Assembly (NCBI RefSeq): GCF_014843825.1
Contig: NZ_JHQR01000060.1
Coordinates: 1-36,130, forward strand
Length of the DNA stretch: 36,130 nucleotides
Origin: Mesorhizobium silamurunense
GTDB lineage: Bacteria; Pseudomonadota; Alphaproteobacteria; Rhizobiales; Rhizobiaceae
Direction: 5' to 3'
The translations under genes were made by a program, and so were the position numbers. The notes below the pieces were generated by a model. That model was not told where the DNA came from. It searched no databases and saw nothing but the letters and a program-made list of their open reading frames with translations. Positions 7,588 through 15,425 of the stretch are shown piece by piece (the stretch's first letter is position 1; every line of letters begins with the position of its first letter).

Positions 7588-8400
7588 TCAAGGCGATGGT
7601 TTTCGTCGGCCGAGCTGCCATTGCGCGAGCAGGACGAGCAGGACCGACGCGGCGAGCACGATCGTCGCGATGGCGTTGATCTCCGGCGTCACGCCGCGCC
7701 GGATCGAGGCAAAGACGTAGATCGGCAGCGTCGTCTGCGCGCCGGCGACGAAGAAGGCGATGATGAAGTCGTCGAAGGAGAAGGTGAAGGCGAGCAGGAA
7801 GCCGGCGATCACCGCCGGCATGATCTGCGGCAGCACGATCGAGCGGAATGTCGTCAGCGGCGTGGCATAGAGATCGCTCGACGCCTCGACCAGGTTGCGG
7901 TCGAGACTGCTGAGCCGCGTGCCGACGATCATCGTCACCAGCGCCATCGAGAACAGGCCATGCGCGGCGATGATCGAGCCGTAGCCGAGCGCAAGACGCG
8001 GCGGCTGGTCGGTCGGCCACAGCGAGGCGAGGAACGGATTGACGACGACGAAGAGCTGTACCAGCGCGACCAGCGTCGAGATGCCGATGACGACGCCCGG
8101 AACGACGATCGCGGCACCCAGCAGCGCATCGAAAACCGCCCGCGCCGGCGCGCCGACGCGCTGCAGCCCGAGCGCCGCGGCCGTGCCGCAGAAGGCCGCA
8201 AGGAGCGCGCTGGTAGTGGCGATGAACAGGCTGTTCTTCAGCGCCTCGACCAGGAACGGGTTCGACAGCGCCTTGCCGTACCATTGCACCGAAAAGCCGG
8301 TGAACTCGCTGGCATGGTGACCAGCATTGAAGGAGAACAGCACGACCAGCGCAATCGGCAGATAGAGGAAGCCAAAGACGGCGACGACGAAGGCGCGCAT
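7588..8400 (-). CDS. potC: Spermidine/putrescine ABC transporter permease, PotC/PotI type
   Basis: Inner-membrane permease of 270 residues with about six hydrophobic segments. The N-terminus 'FLYLPIALVVLFSFN' and the following 'WYGKAL' are typical of PotC/PotI. The EAA-type loop 'LVEASSDLYATPLTTFRSIVLP' region (spread over about 22 residues) contacts the ATPase, and 'FTFSFDDFIIAFFVAG' is the family's conserved late membrane segment. The ATG shares a base with the stop codon of the upstream permease gene (TGATG), showing coupled translation. Partner subunits are the 8400-9344, 9341-10504 and 10485-11612 products. Substrate (putrescine or a related polyamine) is inferred from family and from the nearby puuA-puuB genes. 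Confidence 0.87.
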   Translation of the reverse strand: MRAFVVAVFGFLYLPIALVVLFSFNAGHHASEFTGFSVQWYGKALSNPFLVEALKNSLFIATTSALLAAFCGTAAALGLQRVGAPARAVFDALLGAAIVVPGVVIGISTLVALVQLFVVVNPFLASLWPTDQPPRLALGYGSIIAAHGLFSMALVTMIVGTRLSSLDRNLVEASSDLYATPLTTFRSIVLPQIMPAVIAGFLLAFTFSFDDFIIAFFVAGAQTTLPIYVFASIRRGVTPEINAIATIVLAASVLLVLLAQWQLGRRKPSP

Positions 8401-9344
8401 CAGATCAGATCCACCCTGCGTGCGCCCGAGAGCCGGGTCGAGATGCGGTTGGCGACGATCAGCACCACCACCGAGACCGCCACCAGCGTGATCGCGATGG
8501 CCGATCCGAACGGCCAGTTGCGCGATTGCAGGAAGAGGTCGACCAGCGCGTTGCCGATGAAGAACACCTTGCCGCCGCCGAGCAGCGTCGGGATCAGGTA
8601 TTCACCGAGCAAAAGGATCATCACCAGCGAGAAGCCGGTCATCACGCCGGGCAGCGACAGCCTGAGCGTCACGCCGAGGAAGGTAGACACTGGCGTCGCG
8701 CCGAGATCGGCGGAAGCCTCCAGCAGCCGGCGATCGAGCCGTTCCAGGCTGACATAGATCGGCAGGATCATCAGCGGCAGGTAGCCGTAGACGATGCCGA
8801 GCAGCACCGCGCCCGACGTGTTGATCAGCCTGAGATCCTCGATGCCGACGTAGGCGAGCAGGGCCGGAATGCCGCGCCCGCCCAGAATGTACATCCAGGC
8901 ATAGGTGCGCATCAGAAGGCTGGTCCAGAACGGGATGACGATCAGCGCAAGCAGGATCAGCCGCCAGCGCTGCGGCGCGCGCAGCGCTAGATAGTAGGCG
9001 ACCGGATAGGCGACGAGCAGGCAGGCGAGCGCGCCGGCCGGCGCCAGCACCATCGTGTTCCAGAAGGCGGTCGCCCGCGCCGGCAAGTTGGCATATTGCG
9101 CGAAGGTGAGCGCGGCCTGATAGCCGCCCTCGGGCGCCCGCTCGCCGACGCTGAAGATGGCGATGGCGACGAAGGGCAAGACCAGAAAGACGACAAGCCA
9201 CAGCGTCGCCGGAGCGAGCAGCAATGCGGTCAGGAGATTTCTGCGAAGGAGATTGCCGCGCATCGAAAAAGCCGCTTCGGTCCCGGCGGGCATCTGCCCG
9301 CCGGTCGCATCGTCTGGGTCGTGTTTGTGGCCGGTGCCGCTCAA
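8400..9344 (-). CDS. potB: Spermidine/putrescine ABC transporter permease, PotB/PotH type
   Basis: Second permease subunit, up to 314 residues. Features of the family are 'VIPFWTSLLMRTYAWMYIL', the EAA-type loop around 'LLEASADLGATPVSTF' and 'LLLGEYLIPTLLGGG'. The start is uncertain. A TTG at 9344 overlaps the binding-protein stop codon (TTGA) and would couple translation, while ATG codons at 9293 and 9263 give shorter N-termini nearer the usual family length. None has a strong ribosome site. The first 27 residues of the long version are polar and poorly typical, so a start at 9293 or 9263 is quite possible. It shares a TGATG overlap with the next permease gene. Confidence 0.85.
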   Translation of the reverse strand: MSGTGHKHDPDDATGGQMPAGTEAAFSMRGNLLRRNLLTALLLAPATLWLVVFLVLPFVAIAIFSVGERAPEGGYQAALTFAQYANLPARATAFWNTMVLAPAGALACLLVAYPVAYYLALRAPQRWRLILLALIVIPFWTSLLMRTYAWMYILGGRGIPALLAYVGIEDLRLINTSGAVLLGIVYGYLPLMILPIYVSLERLDRRLLEASADLGATPVSTFLGVTLRLSLPGVMTGFSLVMILLLGEYLIPTLLGGGKVFFIGNALVDLFLQSRNWPFGSAIAITLVAVSVVVLIVANRISTRLSGARRVDLI

Positions 9345-10504
9345 GCCGACTTAAAGCGCGCCATCAGTTCGGCGCGGCCCGGATCGGTCAGCGTCGCGGC
9401 GGCGCCGAACTCGAGCGGCTTCAATAGATCGGCGGCCGGGTAGAGGATCGGATTGTCCAGCACCTCCTTCGGCAGCAGCGCGTTGACGCGCGCGTCGGTC
9501 GAGGGCGCGCCATTGGCCAGATGCTCCTTCACCGCGACCTTCGGGTTCATCAGGTAGTTGAGCAGCGCGTAGCCGGCCGGCTTGTTCGGCGCATCCTTTG
9601 GGATGGCGTAGAAGTCGGTCCAGATCTCGCCGCCTTCCTTGCCGAGCACATAGGCGATCTCGGGAATGTCGCGGTGGAGCTGCGCGCCGTCATTGGTCCA
9701 GCACATCGTCATCCAGGCGTCGCCGGCGCGCATTCCCGGCTGATAGTCGCTCGACACCGCGAACAGATGCGGCTTGACCTTGAGCAGCAGTTCCTCGGCC
9801 TTGGCGAGCTCGTCCTGCTTCAGCGAGTTGAACGAGTAGCCGTAATATTTCAGCGCGTTGCCGATCGTCGTCAGCTGGTAGTCATGCACCATGGTGCGGC
9901 CGTCGCCTTCGGCCATGGCCGTATCCCAGAACTCCTTCCAGCTCGACATCGGCTTGGCAAGCTTCTTGGTGTTGACCGCGAAGCCGGTCGTGCCCCAGTT
10001 CTTCGGCACGGCGTAGATCGTCCCGTCGATCGTGCCTTCGGCCGTGAAGCGCGCGTCTTCCTTGGTGCCGTCGAAATTGCCGAGCTTGGCCATATCCAAG
10101 GGCTCGATGATGCCGAGCTTCTTGTAAGTCGAGATCGTGTAGTTGGTCGGCACGAACAGGCTCCAGCCCGAGCCGCCGGCCTGCAGCTTGGCCAGCATCT
10201 CCTCGTTTGAGCCGAAGACGTTGACCTCGACAGCGACGCCGGTCTCGGCCTTGAAATTCTCGAACGTCGCCGGGTCGTGGTAGTTCGGCCAGGTGGCGAT
10301 CGACATGCGGTCGCCGAGGTTCTCGGCGGCATAGGCCGGCGTCGGCATGATGCCGAGCTCGCGCGCCATGACGGCGGTTGCCACACCAAGGCCGGTGAGG
10401 CCGAGGAAGTCACGCCGGCTGATCGAGCCGCGCTTCATGCGCATCAACTGGTCGACGAATTTTTCAGGGCTTATCGGCAGTCCGTCACGATACGATTTCG
10501 ACAT
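9341..10504 (-). CDS. potD: Polyamine ABC transporter substrate-binding protein (PotD/PotF type), Tat-exported
   Basis: Periplasmic solute-binding protein of 387 residues. The N-terminus carries a twin-arginine signal: S-R-R-D-F-L-G at about residues 29-35 followed by a hydrophobic stretch and an AYA-type cleavage site near residue 59. Export of a folded protein by Tat is thus likely; the roughly 28-residue region before the twin arginines is long but common in this group. The mature part has PotD-like segments: 'IATWPNYHDPATFENF' at its start, 'PTNYTISTYKKLGII', 'AVPKNWGTTGF' and 'CWTNDGAQ'. The ATG at 10504 is chosen for its GAGGGA ribosome site; the longer frame to 10573 lies inside the ATPase gene. 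It overlaps the ATPase gene by 20 bases, so the two are cotranscribed. Confidence 0.88.
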   Translation of the reverse strand: MSKSYRDGLPISPEKFVDQLMRMKRGSISRRDFLGLTGLGVATAVMARELGIMPTPAYAAENLGDRMSIATWPNYHDPATFENFKAETGVAVEVNVFGSNEEMLAKLQAGGSGWSLFVPTNYTISTYKKLGIIEPLDMAKLGNFDGTKEDARFTAEGTIDGTIYAVPKNWGTTGFAVNTKKLAKPMSSWKEFWDTAMAEGDGRTMVHDYQLTTIGNALKYYGYSFNSLKQDELAKAEELLLKVKPHLFAVSSDYQPGMRAGDAWMTMCWTNDGAQLHRDIPEIAYVLGKEGGEIWTDFYAIPKDAPNKPAGYALLNYLMNPKVAVKEHLANGAPSTDARVNALLPKEVLDNPILYPAADLLKPLEFGAAATLTDPGRAELMARFKSA

Positions 10505-11612
10505 GGTGGTCTTCCCTCTGGTTGGTCCCGTTGTTCTTGGAGGTCGGAAACGCCAGCGGCGCTCCGGCGGCAAAGCCGATGGCGACGGGTTCGCCCGGCT
10601 TGAAAAGATTGCCCTGGCCGATCAGGTGATCGGCCTTGGCGAGCAGTGATCCGATACCCTGAACCTCGATCGCGTATTCCGCGGTCGAGCCCAGGAAAAT
10701 CCGGTTACGGACGATACCCTGCAGGCTGCCGCTTCCGGGTGCTGTGAGGCTGAGCGATTCCGGCCGCAGGCTGACGGATACAGCCTCGCCCCGGCTAAGC
10801 GGCACCCGCTTGCGCGCCGAAATCACCGTGCCGTCGGCAAGCGCGACATCGACGCGGTCGCCGGAGAGCCCGGCCACCTTGCCGCTCAAGAGATTGGTCT
10901 TGCCAACGAAATCCGCGACGAACAGGTCCGCCGGCTCGTCATAGATCTCGCTCGGCTGGCCGAGCTGGACGATACGGCCGCCATTCATGACGCAGACGAA
11001 GTCGCTCATCGACAGCGCTTCCTCCTGGTCGTGGGTGACCAGCACGAAGGTGATGCCGATCTCGCGCTGCAGGTTCTGCAGCTCGATCTGCATGTCGGTG
11101 CGCAGCTTCTTGTCGAGCGCCGCCAGCGGCTCGTCGAGAAGCAGCACTGCCGGCTTGTTGACCAGCGCGCGGGCGAGCGCGACGCGCTGCTGCTGGCCGC
11201 CGGAAAGCTCGTGGATCTTACGGCGTCCGTAGCCGGCGAGCTGCACCATGGCCAACGCCTCGACCGCCTTCAGGCTGATCTCGCGTGACGTGAGGCGCGG
11301 CCTCGCCTGGCGCAGCCCGTAGGAGATGTTGTCCTCGACATCGAGATGCGGGAACAGGGCGTACTGCTGGAACACCATGTTGACCGGGCGCCGATAGGGC
11401 GGCGTGCCGGCCATGTCGCGGCCGCGGATCAGCACGTGGCCTTCGCTCGGCTGCTCGAAGCCTCCGATCATGCGCAGGCACGTCGTCTTGCCGCAGCCGG
11501 ACGGTCCGAGCAGCGCGACGAATGCCGAAGGCGGGATGGCAAGATCGATGCCGCTGACCGCCGTGACGGCGCCGTAGCGCTTGGTGACCGCGCGAAACTC
11601 GATATCAGGCAC
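10485..11612 (-). CDS. potA: Polyamine ABC transporter ATPase, PotA/PotG type
   Basis: Energy-coupling ATPase, 375 residues from a GTG start. Walker A is GPSGCGKTT (about residues 36-44), the Q-loop is MVFQQYALFPH, the signature is LSGGQQQR, Walker B is LLLDEPLAALD and the H-loop is VTHDQEEA. A C-terminal TOBE-type regulatory domain runs from about residue 240 to the end. The GTG at 11612 is preferred because the protein then begins 'PDIEFRAVTKRYG', as homologues do; a TTG at 11651 would add 13 residues and also lacks a good ribosome site. It is the first gene of the importer operon and is divergent from a LuxR-type regulator gene, with a dyad between them. Confidence 0.87.
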   Translation of the reverse strand: MPDIEFRAVTKRYGAVTAVSGIDLAIPPSAFVALLGPSGCGKTTCLRMIGGFEQPSEGHVLIRGRDMAGTPPYRRPVNMVFQQYALFPHLDVEDNISYGLRQARPRLTSREISLKAVEALAMVQLAGYGRRKIHELSGGQQQRVALARALVNKPAVLLLDEPLAALDKKLRTDMQIELQNLQREIGITFVLVTHDQEEALSMSDFVCVMNGGRIVQLGQPSEIYDEPADLFVADFVGKTNLLSGKVAGLSGDRVDVALADGTVISARKRVPLSRGEAVSVSLRPESLSLTAPGSGSLQGIVRNRIFLGSTAEYAIEVQGIGSLLAKADHLIGQGNLFKPGEPVAIGFAAGAPLAFPTSKNNGTNQREDHHVEIVS

Positions 11613-11685
11613 TGCAGTCAAGCCACGGGCTCCAGCGACAGCGTGAGGCAATGTCGTGACGCTAGCAGAGCCAATGGTGCCTAGT

Positions 11686-11707
11686 ATATACCTCGCGGGT
11701 GGTATAT
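11686..11707. promoter_or_regulatory. Inverted repeat between potA and the LuxR-type regulator gene (candidate operator)
   Basis: ATATACC (11686-11692) and GGTATAT (11701-11707) form a perfect 7-bp inverted repeat with an 8-base spacer, set in an AT-rich stretch of otherwise GC-rich DNA. It lies about 75 bases before the importer operon start and about 33 bases before the regulator start, as expected for an operator serving both directions. The TATAT-containing arms could also supply a -10 element. The likely binder is the adjacent LuxR-type protein; this is inferred from position only. Confidence 0.5.
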
Positions 11708-11739
11708 TTAGCTGATTTTACCATTTAGAGGGGTATGAA

Positions 11740-12552
11740 TTGGCCGCCTCCCGCAGTGACCACTACAACGCGCTCGCCGCCGTGATCGCCGCGACGCGGG
11801 AGACCAGCGGCGATCATTTCGGCAGGGCGATCGTCGCCTGGCTGCGCGGACAGGTCCGCTTCGATCACTGCGTGATCTTTGGCTATCGGGGTGCTGCGCG
11901 GCCGCCGTTGCTGTTCGAGACCTTCTCTTCGGCGGAGAGCCACATCTTCGTCGCGCTCTATCAGGAAGGCCCCTACCTGCTCGACCCCTTCCATCACGCC
12001 GCGGTCGAACGCAAAGAAGGTTTCTGGCGGATGCGCGAACTTGCGCCCGACCGCTTCTATGCCAGCGAATACTACCGTTCCTACTACAGCCAGACCCGGC
12101 TCGCCGAGGAGGTCGGCTTCTTCGTCCCGCTGGCCGGCAAGGATGCGCTCGTGCTGTCGCTGATGCGGCTGCGCGCCTCCGGGCCGTTCGGAACGGCGGA
12201 CGCCAGGCTGCTGCGCGATATGGCGCCGGCGGTGATCGGCTTCTGCCGGCTGCGCTGGCCGGCTCTGCCCGCCGAAGAGGTTGCGGTCCCGCCCCCGGGT
12301 GAGACCGTCGCAACGGCCAACGAGCTGGATCGCGCGCATATCTGGAAGAGCCTGTCGCTGACCTCGCGCGAGAAACAGGTGGTCGACCTCGTGCTTCAGG
12401 GCCACTCGACGGAATCGATCGCCAGGGCGCTCAGGATCGTGCCCGGGACCGTGAAGGTTCACCGTCGCAACATCTATCGCAAGCTCAAGATCAAGTCGCA
12501 GGCCGGCCTCTTCGCGCGTTTCGTCGAAATCATCGACGCACGCATCGGATAG
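11740..12552 (+). CDS. LuxR-type (C-terminal HTH) transcriptional regulator
   Basis: Regulator of 270 residues. The C-terminal 65 residues are a LuxR-type helix-turn-helix: 'LTSREKQVVDLVLQGHSTES' opens it and 'VPGTVKVHRRNIYRKL' is the recognition helix region. The first roughly 190 residues resemble a sensory domain with many aromatic residues ('YYRSYYSQTRLAEEVGFFVP') and have no recognisable response-regulator phosphorylation site or clear acyl-homoserine-lactone pocket. The TTG start at 11740 is supported by a GAGGGG ribosome site about seven bases before it; the nearby ATG at 11735 is out of frame. It is divergent from the polyamine importer operon and probably controls it. The ligand is unknown. 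Confidence 0.83.
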   Translation: MAASRSDHYNALAAVIAATRETSGDHFGRAIVAWLRGQVRFDHCVIFGYRGAARPPLLFETFSSAESHIFVALYQEGPYLLDPFHHAAVERKEGFWRMRELAPDRFYASEYYRSYYSQTRLAEEVGFFVPLAGKDALVLSLMRLRASGPFGTADARLLRDMAPAVIGFCRLRWPALPAEEVAVPPPGETVATANELDRAHIWKSLSLTSREKQVVDLVLQGHSTESIARALRIVPGTVKVHRRNIYRKLKIKSQAGLFARFVEIIDARIG

Positions 12553-12562
12553 CAGTCTGGCC

Positions 12563-12745
12563 TCAGGCCAGTTCGAATTGCTCCACGGCGCGAATGATGC
12601 CGTGCAGCTCGGCCAGAGCCTTCAGCCGGTCGATCTGCGAATAGCCGGGATCGATCCTGGCATTGCCGAGTCGGCAGGCATTCGATGAACAAAACCTTGT
12701 GCCCGTGTATCGGGGTCACATAGGAAATCATGGCGCCGTTGGGTC
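12563..12745 (-). pseudogene. Remnant of the 3' end of an unidentified gene, frameshifted
   Basis: Read on the minus strand, one frame gives a protein-like stretch '[18 protein letters not shown]' continuing to 'FIECLP'. After a shift near 12680, another frame gives '[19 protein letters not shown]' and '[11 protein letters not shown]' ending at a TGA (12563-12565). Both pieces have the composition of real protein and abut each other, which suggests a single-base indel in a truncated gene. No upstream start or domain remains, and I cannot name the family. The rest of the 335-base interval 12553-12887 shows no gene; the regulator promoter must lie in its right part. Confidence 0.38.
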
Positions 12746-12887
12746 GGTCGGCATGCGGCCTTGGCCTCCCTTGCGGCGGCGCGCGTTAACCGTCTATCGT
12801 GCGGCTCCACAACCGCCGGCCAAGTATTGCGGCGGCAGATTGAGTGACGAAACGGATTTCAGGGACGGACGAAGTAGCGCATAGCCA

Positions 12888-13586
12888 ATGGCCGACAAAA
12901 CACAATTCGGACTGACTGCCCTCGACACAGTACCCCTGCATGAGAAGGTCTATCTGGAACTGGTGCGGGCGCTGATGTCGGGTCAGCTCCAGCCGGGCCA
13001 GAAGCTGACTTCGCGCAAGCTCGCCAAGGAGCTCGGCACCAGCGACATGCCGGTGCGCAGCGCCTTCATGCGGCTGCAGGCGCTCAGGGCGCTGAGCCCG
13101 ATGCCGAACGGCAGCGTCGAGGTGCCGATGATCTCGGCAGATCGTTTCCAGCAGCTGACCGATGTGCGGACGGTCCTGGAAGGCACGGCCACCGAGCTCG
13201 CGACAAAATTTATCAATGGCAACAACCTGCGCGCCATCCGGCGTCATTGCGCCGAGCTCACCCAGGCCGCCCGCAGTGGCGACATCGACGACTATCTGCG
13301 CAAGAACCATGACTTCAAGTTCTCGATCTACCGCCACTGCGGCAACGAGCAGATGATCTTCCTGATCGAGACGGTATGGATGCAGGTCGGACCTTTCCTC
13401 CGCAACCTGCGCATCGGCTTCGAGGACGACCTCGCCGGCATCCTCGGCATCGACTATCATGAGGAGGTCGTGGCGGCGATCGAGGCCCAGGACGGCGAGC
13501 GGGCCCGCGCGGCCATCGTGCGCGATATCGACGAAGGTGCGGCGCACATTCTCAAGCAGGTCAGGTTCCCGGAACTGCGGCCCTAG
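12888..13586 (+). CDS. GntR-family regulator with FCD domain
   Basis: Regulator of 232 residues. The winged helix (about residues 15-80) has the GntR pattern 'GQLQPGQKLTSRKLAKELGT' followed by 'VRSAFMRLQAL'. A conserved proline-containing motif is altered to 'SDMPVRSAF', common in the VanR/FCD subgroup. The C-terminal helical FCD domain (about 90-225) shows 'DVRTVLEGTATELA', 'NHDFKFSIYRHCGN' and 'DYHEEVVAAIEAQDGERARA', which carry the acid and histidine residues that bind a metal or carboxylate ligand. The next gene on the strand is a second PuuA-like enzyme about 415 bases away, with a dyad near its promoter region, so local control of that gene is plausible. Confidence 0.86.
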   Translation: MADKTQFGLTALDTVPLHEKVYLELVRALMSGQLQPGQKLTSRKLAKELGTSDMPVRSAFMRLQALRALSPMPNGSVEVPMISADRFQQLTDVRTVLEGTATELATKFINGNNLRAIRRHCAELTQAARSGDIDDYLRKNHDFKFSIYRHCGNEQMIFLIETVWMQVGPFLRNLRIGFEDDLAGILGIDYHEEVVAAIEAQDGERARAAIVRDIDEGAAHILKQVRFPELRP

Positions 13587-13621
13587 GAAAAGCCTTCGAG
13601 ATTGGCTGAAAGCGTCCAACT

Positions 13622-13811
13622 TCGTCATCCCAGGGCGAAGCGGGAGCGAAGCTCCGTCGCGGAGACCCTGGGATCCATGCCGTGACCTCGAGCGTAGAAT
13701 GCGGCGGAGCAAAATTCTGGAACGCAGCAGCGTCTTTGAAGTCACGGTATGGATCCTATGGTCTGCGCTGCGCCGCGTCGCTTCGCTCCTTGCTCCGCCA
13801 TAGGATGACGA
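13622..13811. repeat. Composite palindromic repeat element made of two inverted hairpin units
   Basis: A left unit (13622-13686) and a right unit (13741-13811) are inverted copies. Both begin at their outer ends with TCGTCATCC and reach inward to GGATCCATGCCGTGAC on the left and GGATCCATACCGTGAC (read on the other strand) on the right, separated by 54 bases. Each unit also forms its own hairpin: ATCCCAGGG pairs with CCCTGGGAT in the left unit, and ATCCTATGG with CCATAGGAT in the right. The sequence resembles a dispersed intergenic repeat of Mesorhizobium (recognised from memory). It lies between the GntR gene and the second puuA-like gene and has no coding content. Confidence 0.75.
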
Positions 13812-14001
13812 CGGGATGAGCGTTGCGGCCAATTTCCCAAATCCCGGCTTGGCTTTCTCTCGGCTTGTCGCTATGTTGCGATCGCAGATCGCATAATATG
13901 GACCCGAAATGCCGCCCGATATCCCGGCTAGTGAATTGAAAAAATGAAGTAAACCCGCCCGGAAATCTCCAGGGCGGCCTTCACGAACTCACAAGCTGAA
14001 A
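13812..14001 (+). other. Leader region of the second puuA-like gene
   Basis: Remaining part of the 415-base non-coding interval (13587-14001) after the repeat element. It holds the dyad at 13877-13893, an AT-rich 'gcataatatgg' just downstream that could serve as a -10 region, and a small GC hairpin (CCGCCC / GGGCGG, about 13956-13976) shortly before the start codon. I see no small gene or riboswitch fold that I recognise. Confidence 0.4.
13877..13893. promoter_or_regulatory. Perfect dyad upstream of the second puuA-like gene (candidate GntR operator)
   Basis: TGCGATC and GATCGCA form a perfect 7-bp inverted repeat around a 3-base centre. It lies about 110 bases before the start codon of the 14002 gene and just upstream of, or overlapping, an AT-rich CATAAT that could be a -10 element. 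Size and symmetry suit a GntR/FCD dimer, and such a regulator is encoded next door at 12888-13586. No experimental consensus was compared. Confidence 0.42.
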
Positions 14002-15405
14002 ATGGATATCGTAGCCGAAATGGCTACAGAAAGAACCAGGGGCTGGAAATTGGGCGATGCAGTTGCGGACGTTTTGAACTGGCTTGAAAGCAGGAGCGAT
14101 ATCCAGAGCCTGAGGGCGGCTGTGTGCGACCTGAACGGGATCATGCGCGGCAAGCGCATCCCGGTCGAGCAGGCGCGCAAGGCGCTCGAAGGCAAGCTGC
14201 GCATGCCCTATTCGGCGATCGGGCTCGACATCTGGGGCGAGGACATCGAAGGCAACGCGCAGGTGTTCTCGACCGGCGATGCCGACGGGCTTTGCCAGTG
14301 GACAGGACGCGGCATCCTGCCCGTCGACTGGACGGCGCATCCGACGGCCCTTCTGCCGCTCTGGCTGGCGGATGATGCCGGCGCGCCCTATCTCGGCGAC
14401 CCGCGCCGCGCGCTGGCCCGCATCCTCGACCGCTATGCGGCGCTTGGCCTGACGCCTGTTACCGCCACCGAACTCGAATTCTACCTCGTCGACCCGACGT
14501 CGCATCGGCCTGTCGGCCCTGTCTCGCCGATCACTGGCCGGCGTCTCGATTCCGACGCAGCGCTGTCGATCGACGAGATCGACGATTTCGAGGCCTTTAT
14601 CCACGACGTCTACGAAGCCTGCCGCATGCAGGGCATTCCCGTCGACACGGCGATCGCCGAGAACGGCGTCGGCCAGTTCGAGATCAACCTCAACCACGTC
14701 CCCGACGCCTTGCGTGCCGCGGACGACGCCGTGCTCTTCAAGCGCACCGTCAAGGGCATCGCGCGCAAGCATGGCTTTGCCGCCTGCTTCATGGCCAAGC
14801 CCTATGGCGAACGTGCCGGCAACGGGTTCCATGTCCATTTCAGCGTGCTCGACAAAGAGGGCCGCAACATCTTCGACGACGGCAGCGACCAGGGCTCCGA
14901 CGCCATGCGCCACGCGGTCGGCGGCCTGCTTGCCGCCATGGCCGAAAGCACGCTGGTGTTCGCGCCGCATTTCAATTCCTACCGGCGGCTGCGGCCGCGC
15001 TCCTATGCGCCGACCGCTGTCGCCTGGGGCTACGAGAACCGCATGGTGGCGATCCGTATTCCCGGCGGTCCGTCAGCCGCGCGCCGCATCGAGCATCGCG
15101 TCTCCGGCGCCGACGCCAACCCCTATCTGGTGCTGGCGGCGATCCTGGGCGCTGCCCTGATGGGCATCGAGCGGCAACTGTCGCCCGGCGAGCCGACCGG
15201 CGGCGAGGGACAGGGGCTGCCGCTTGCCAAACTGCCCCCGGACTGGGCCTCGGCGATCGCCGCGTTCGAGACCGGCAAGTGCGTCGCCGAAATCTTCCCG
15301 GCCGTCTTGCGCGACGCCTTCATCGCCTGCAAGCGCCAGGAACTGAACACCTTTGCGCTCAACGTCAGCGACTTCGAGATCGAGACCTATCTCGAAAGTG
15401 TTTAG
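14002..15405 (+). CDS. Second PuuA-like glutamine-synthetase-family ligase
   Basis: Glutamine-synthetase-fold enzyme of 467 residues, a paralogue of the 5025-6404 product but clearly diverged. Catalytic features are 'TATELEFYLVD', 'ENGVGQFEINLNH', 'GNGFHVHFSV', 'HFNSYRRLRPRSYAP' and 'SGADANPYLVLA', matching the GlnA/PuuA metal, ATP and glutamate sites. The N-terminal domain contains 'VCDLNGIMRGKR', the PuuA-type version of the beta-grasp motif. The start could be the ATG at 14002 or 14020; neither has a strong ribosome site. It stands alone, convergent with the sugar importer genes and preceded by a GntR regulator. It may gamma-glutamylate another amine (for example ethanolamine, isopropylamine or a longer polyamine), but sequence alone does not say which. 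Confidence 0.86.
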   Translation: MDIVAEMATERTRGWKLGDAVADVLNWLESRSDIQSLRAAVCDLNGIMRGKRIPVEQARKALEGKLRMPYSAIGLDIWGEDIEGNAQVFSTGDADGLCQWTGRGILPVDWTAHPTALLPLWLADDAGAPYLGDPRRALARILDRYAALGLTPVTATELEFYLVDPTSHRPVGPVSPITGRRLDSDAALSIDEIDDFEAFIHDVYEACRMQGIPVDTAIAENGVGQFEINLNHVPDALRAADDAVLFKRTVKGIARKHGFAACFMAKPYGERAGNGFHVHFSVLDKEGRNIFDDGSDQGSDAMRHAVGGLLAAMAESTLVFAPHFNSYRRLRPRSYAPTAVAWGYENRMVAIRIPGGPSAARRIEHRVSGADANPYLVLAAILGAALMGIERQLSPGEPTGGEGQGLPLAKLPPDWASAIAAFETGKCVAEIFPAVLRDAFIACKRQELNTFALNVSDFEIETYLESV

Positions 15406-15425
15406 GCCAGACGACCCGGCACGGG

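Noticed and set aside
7621..8757. 378-codon plus-strand frame rich in Asp, Glu, Arg and Gln opposite the polyamine permeases
   Set aside because: A charged, repetitive composition is what the antisense of membrane-protein genes gives; both permeases on the other strand are certain.
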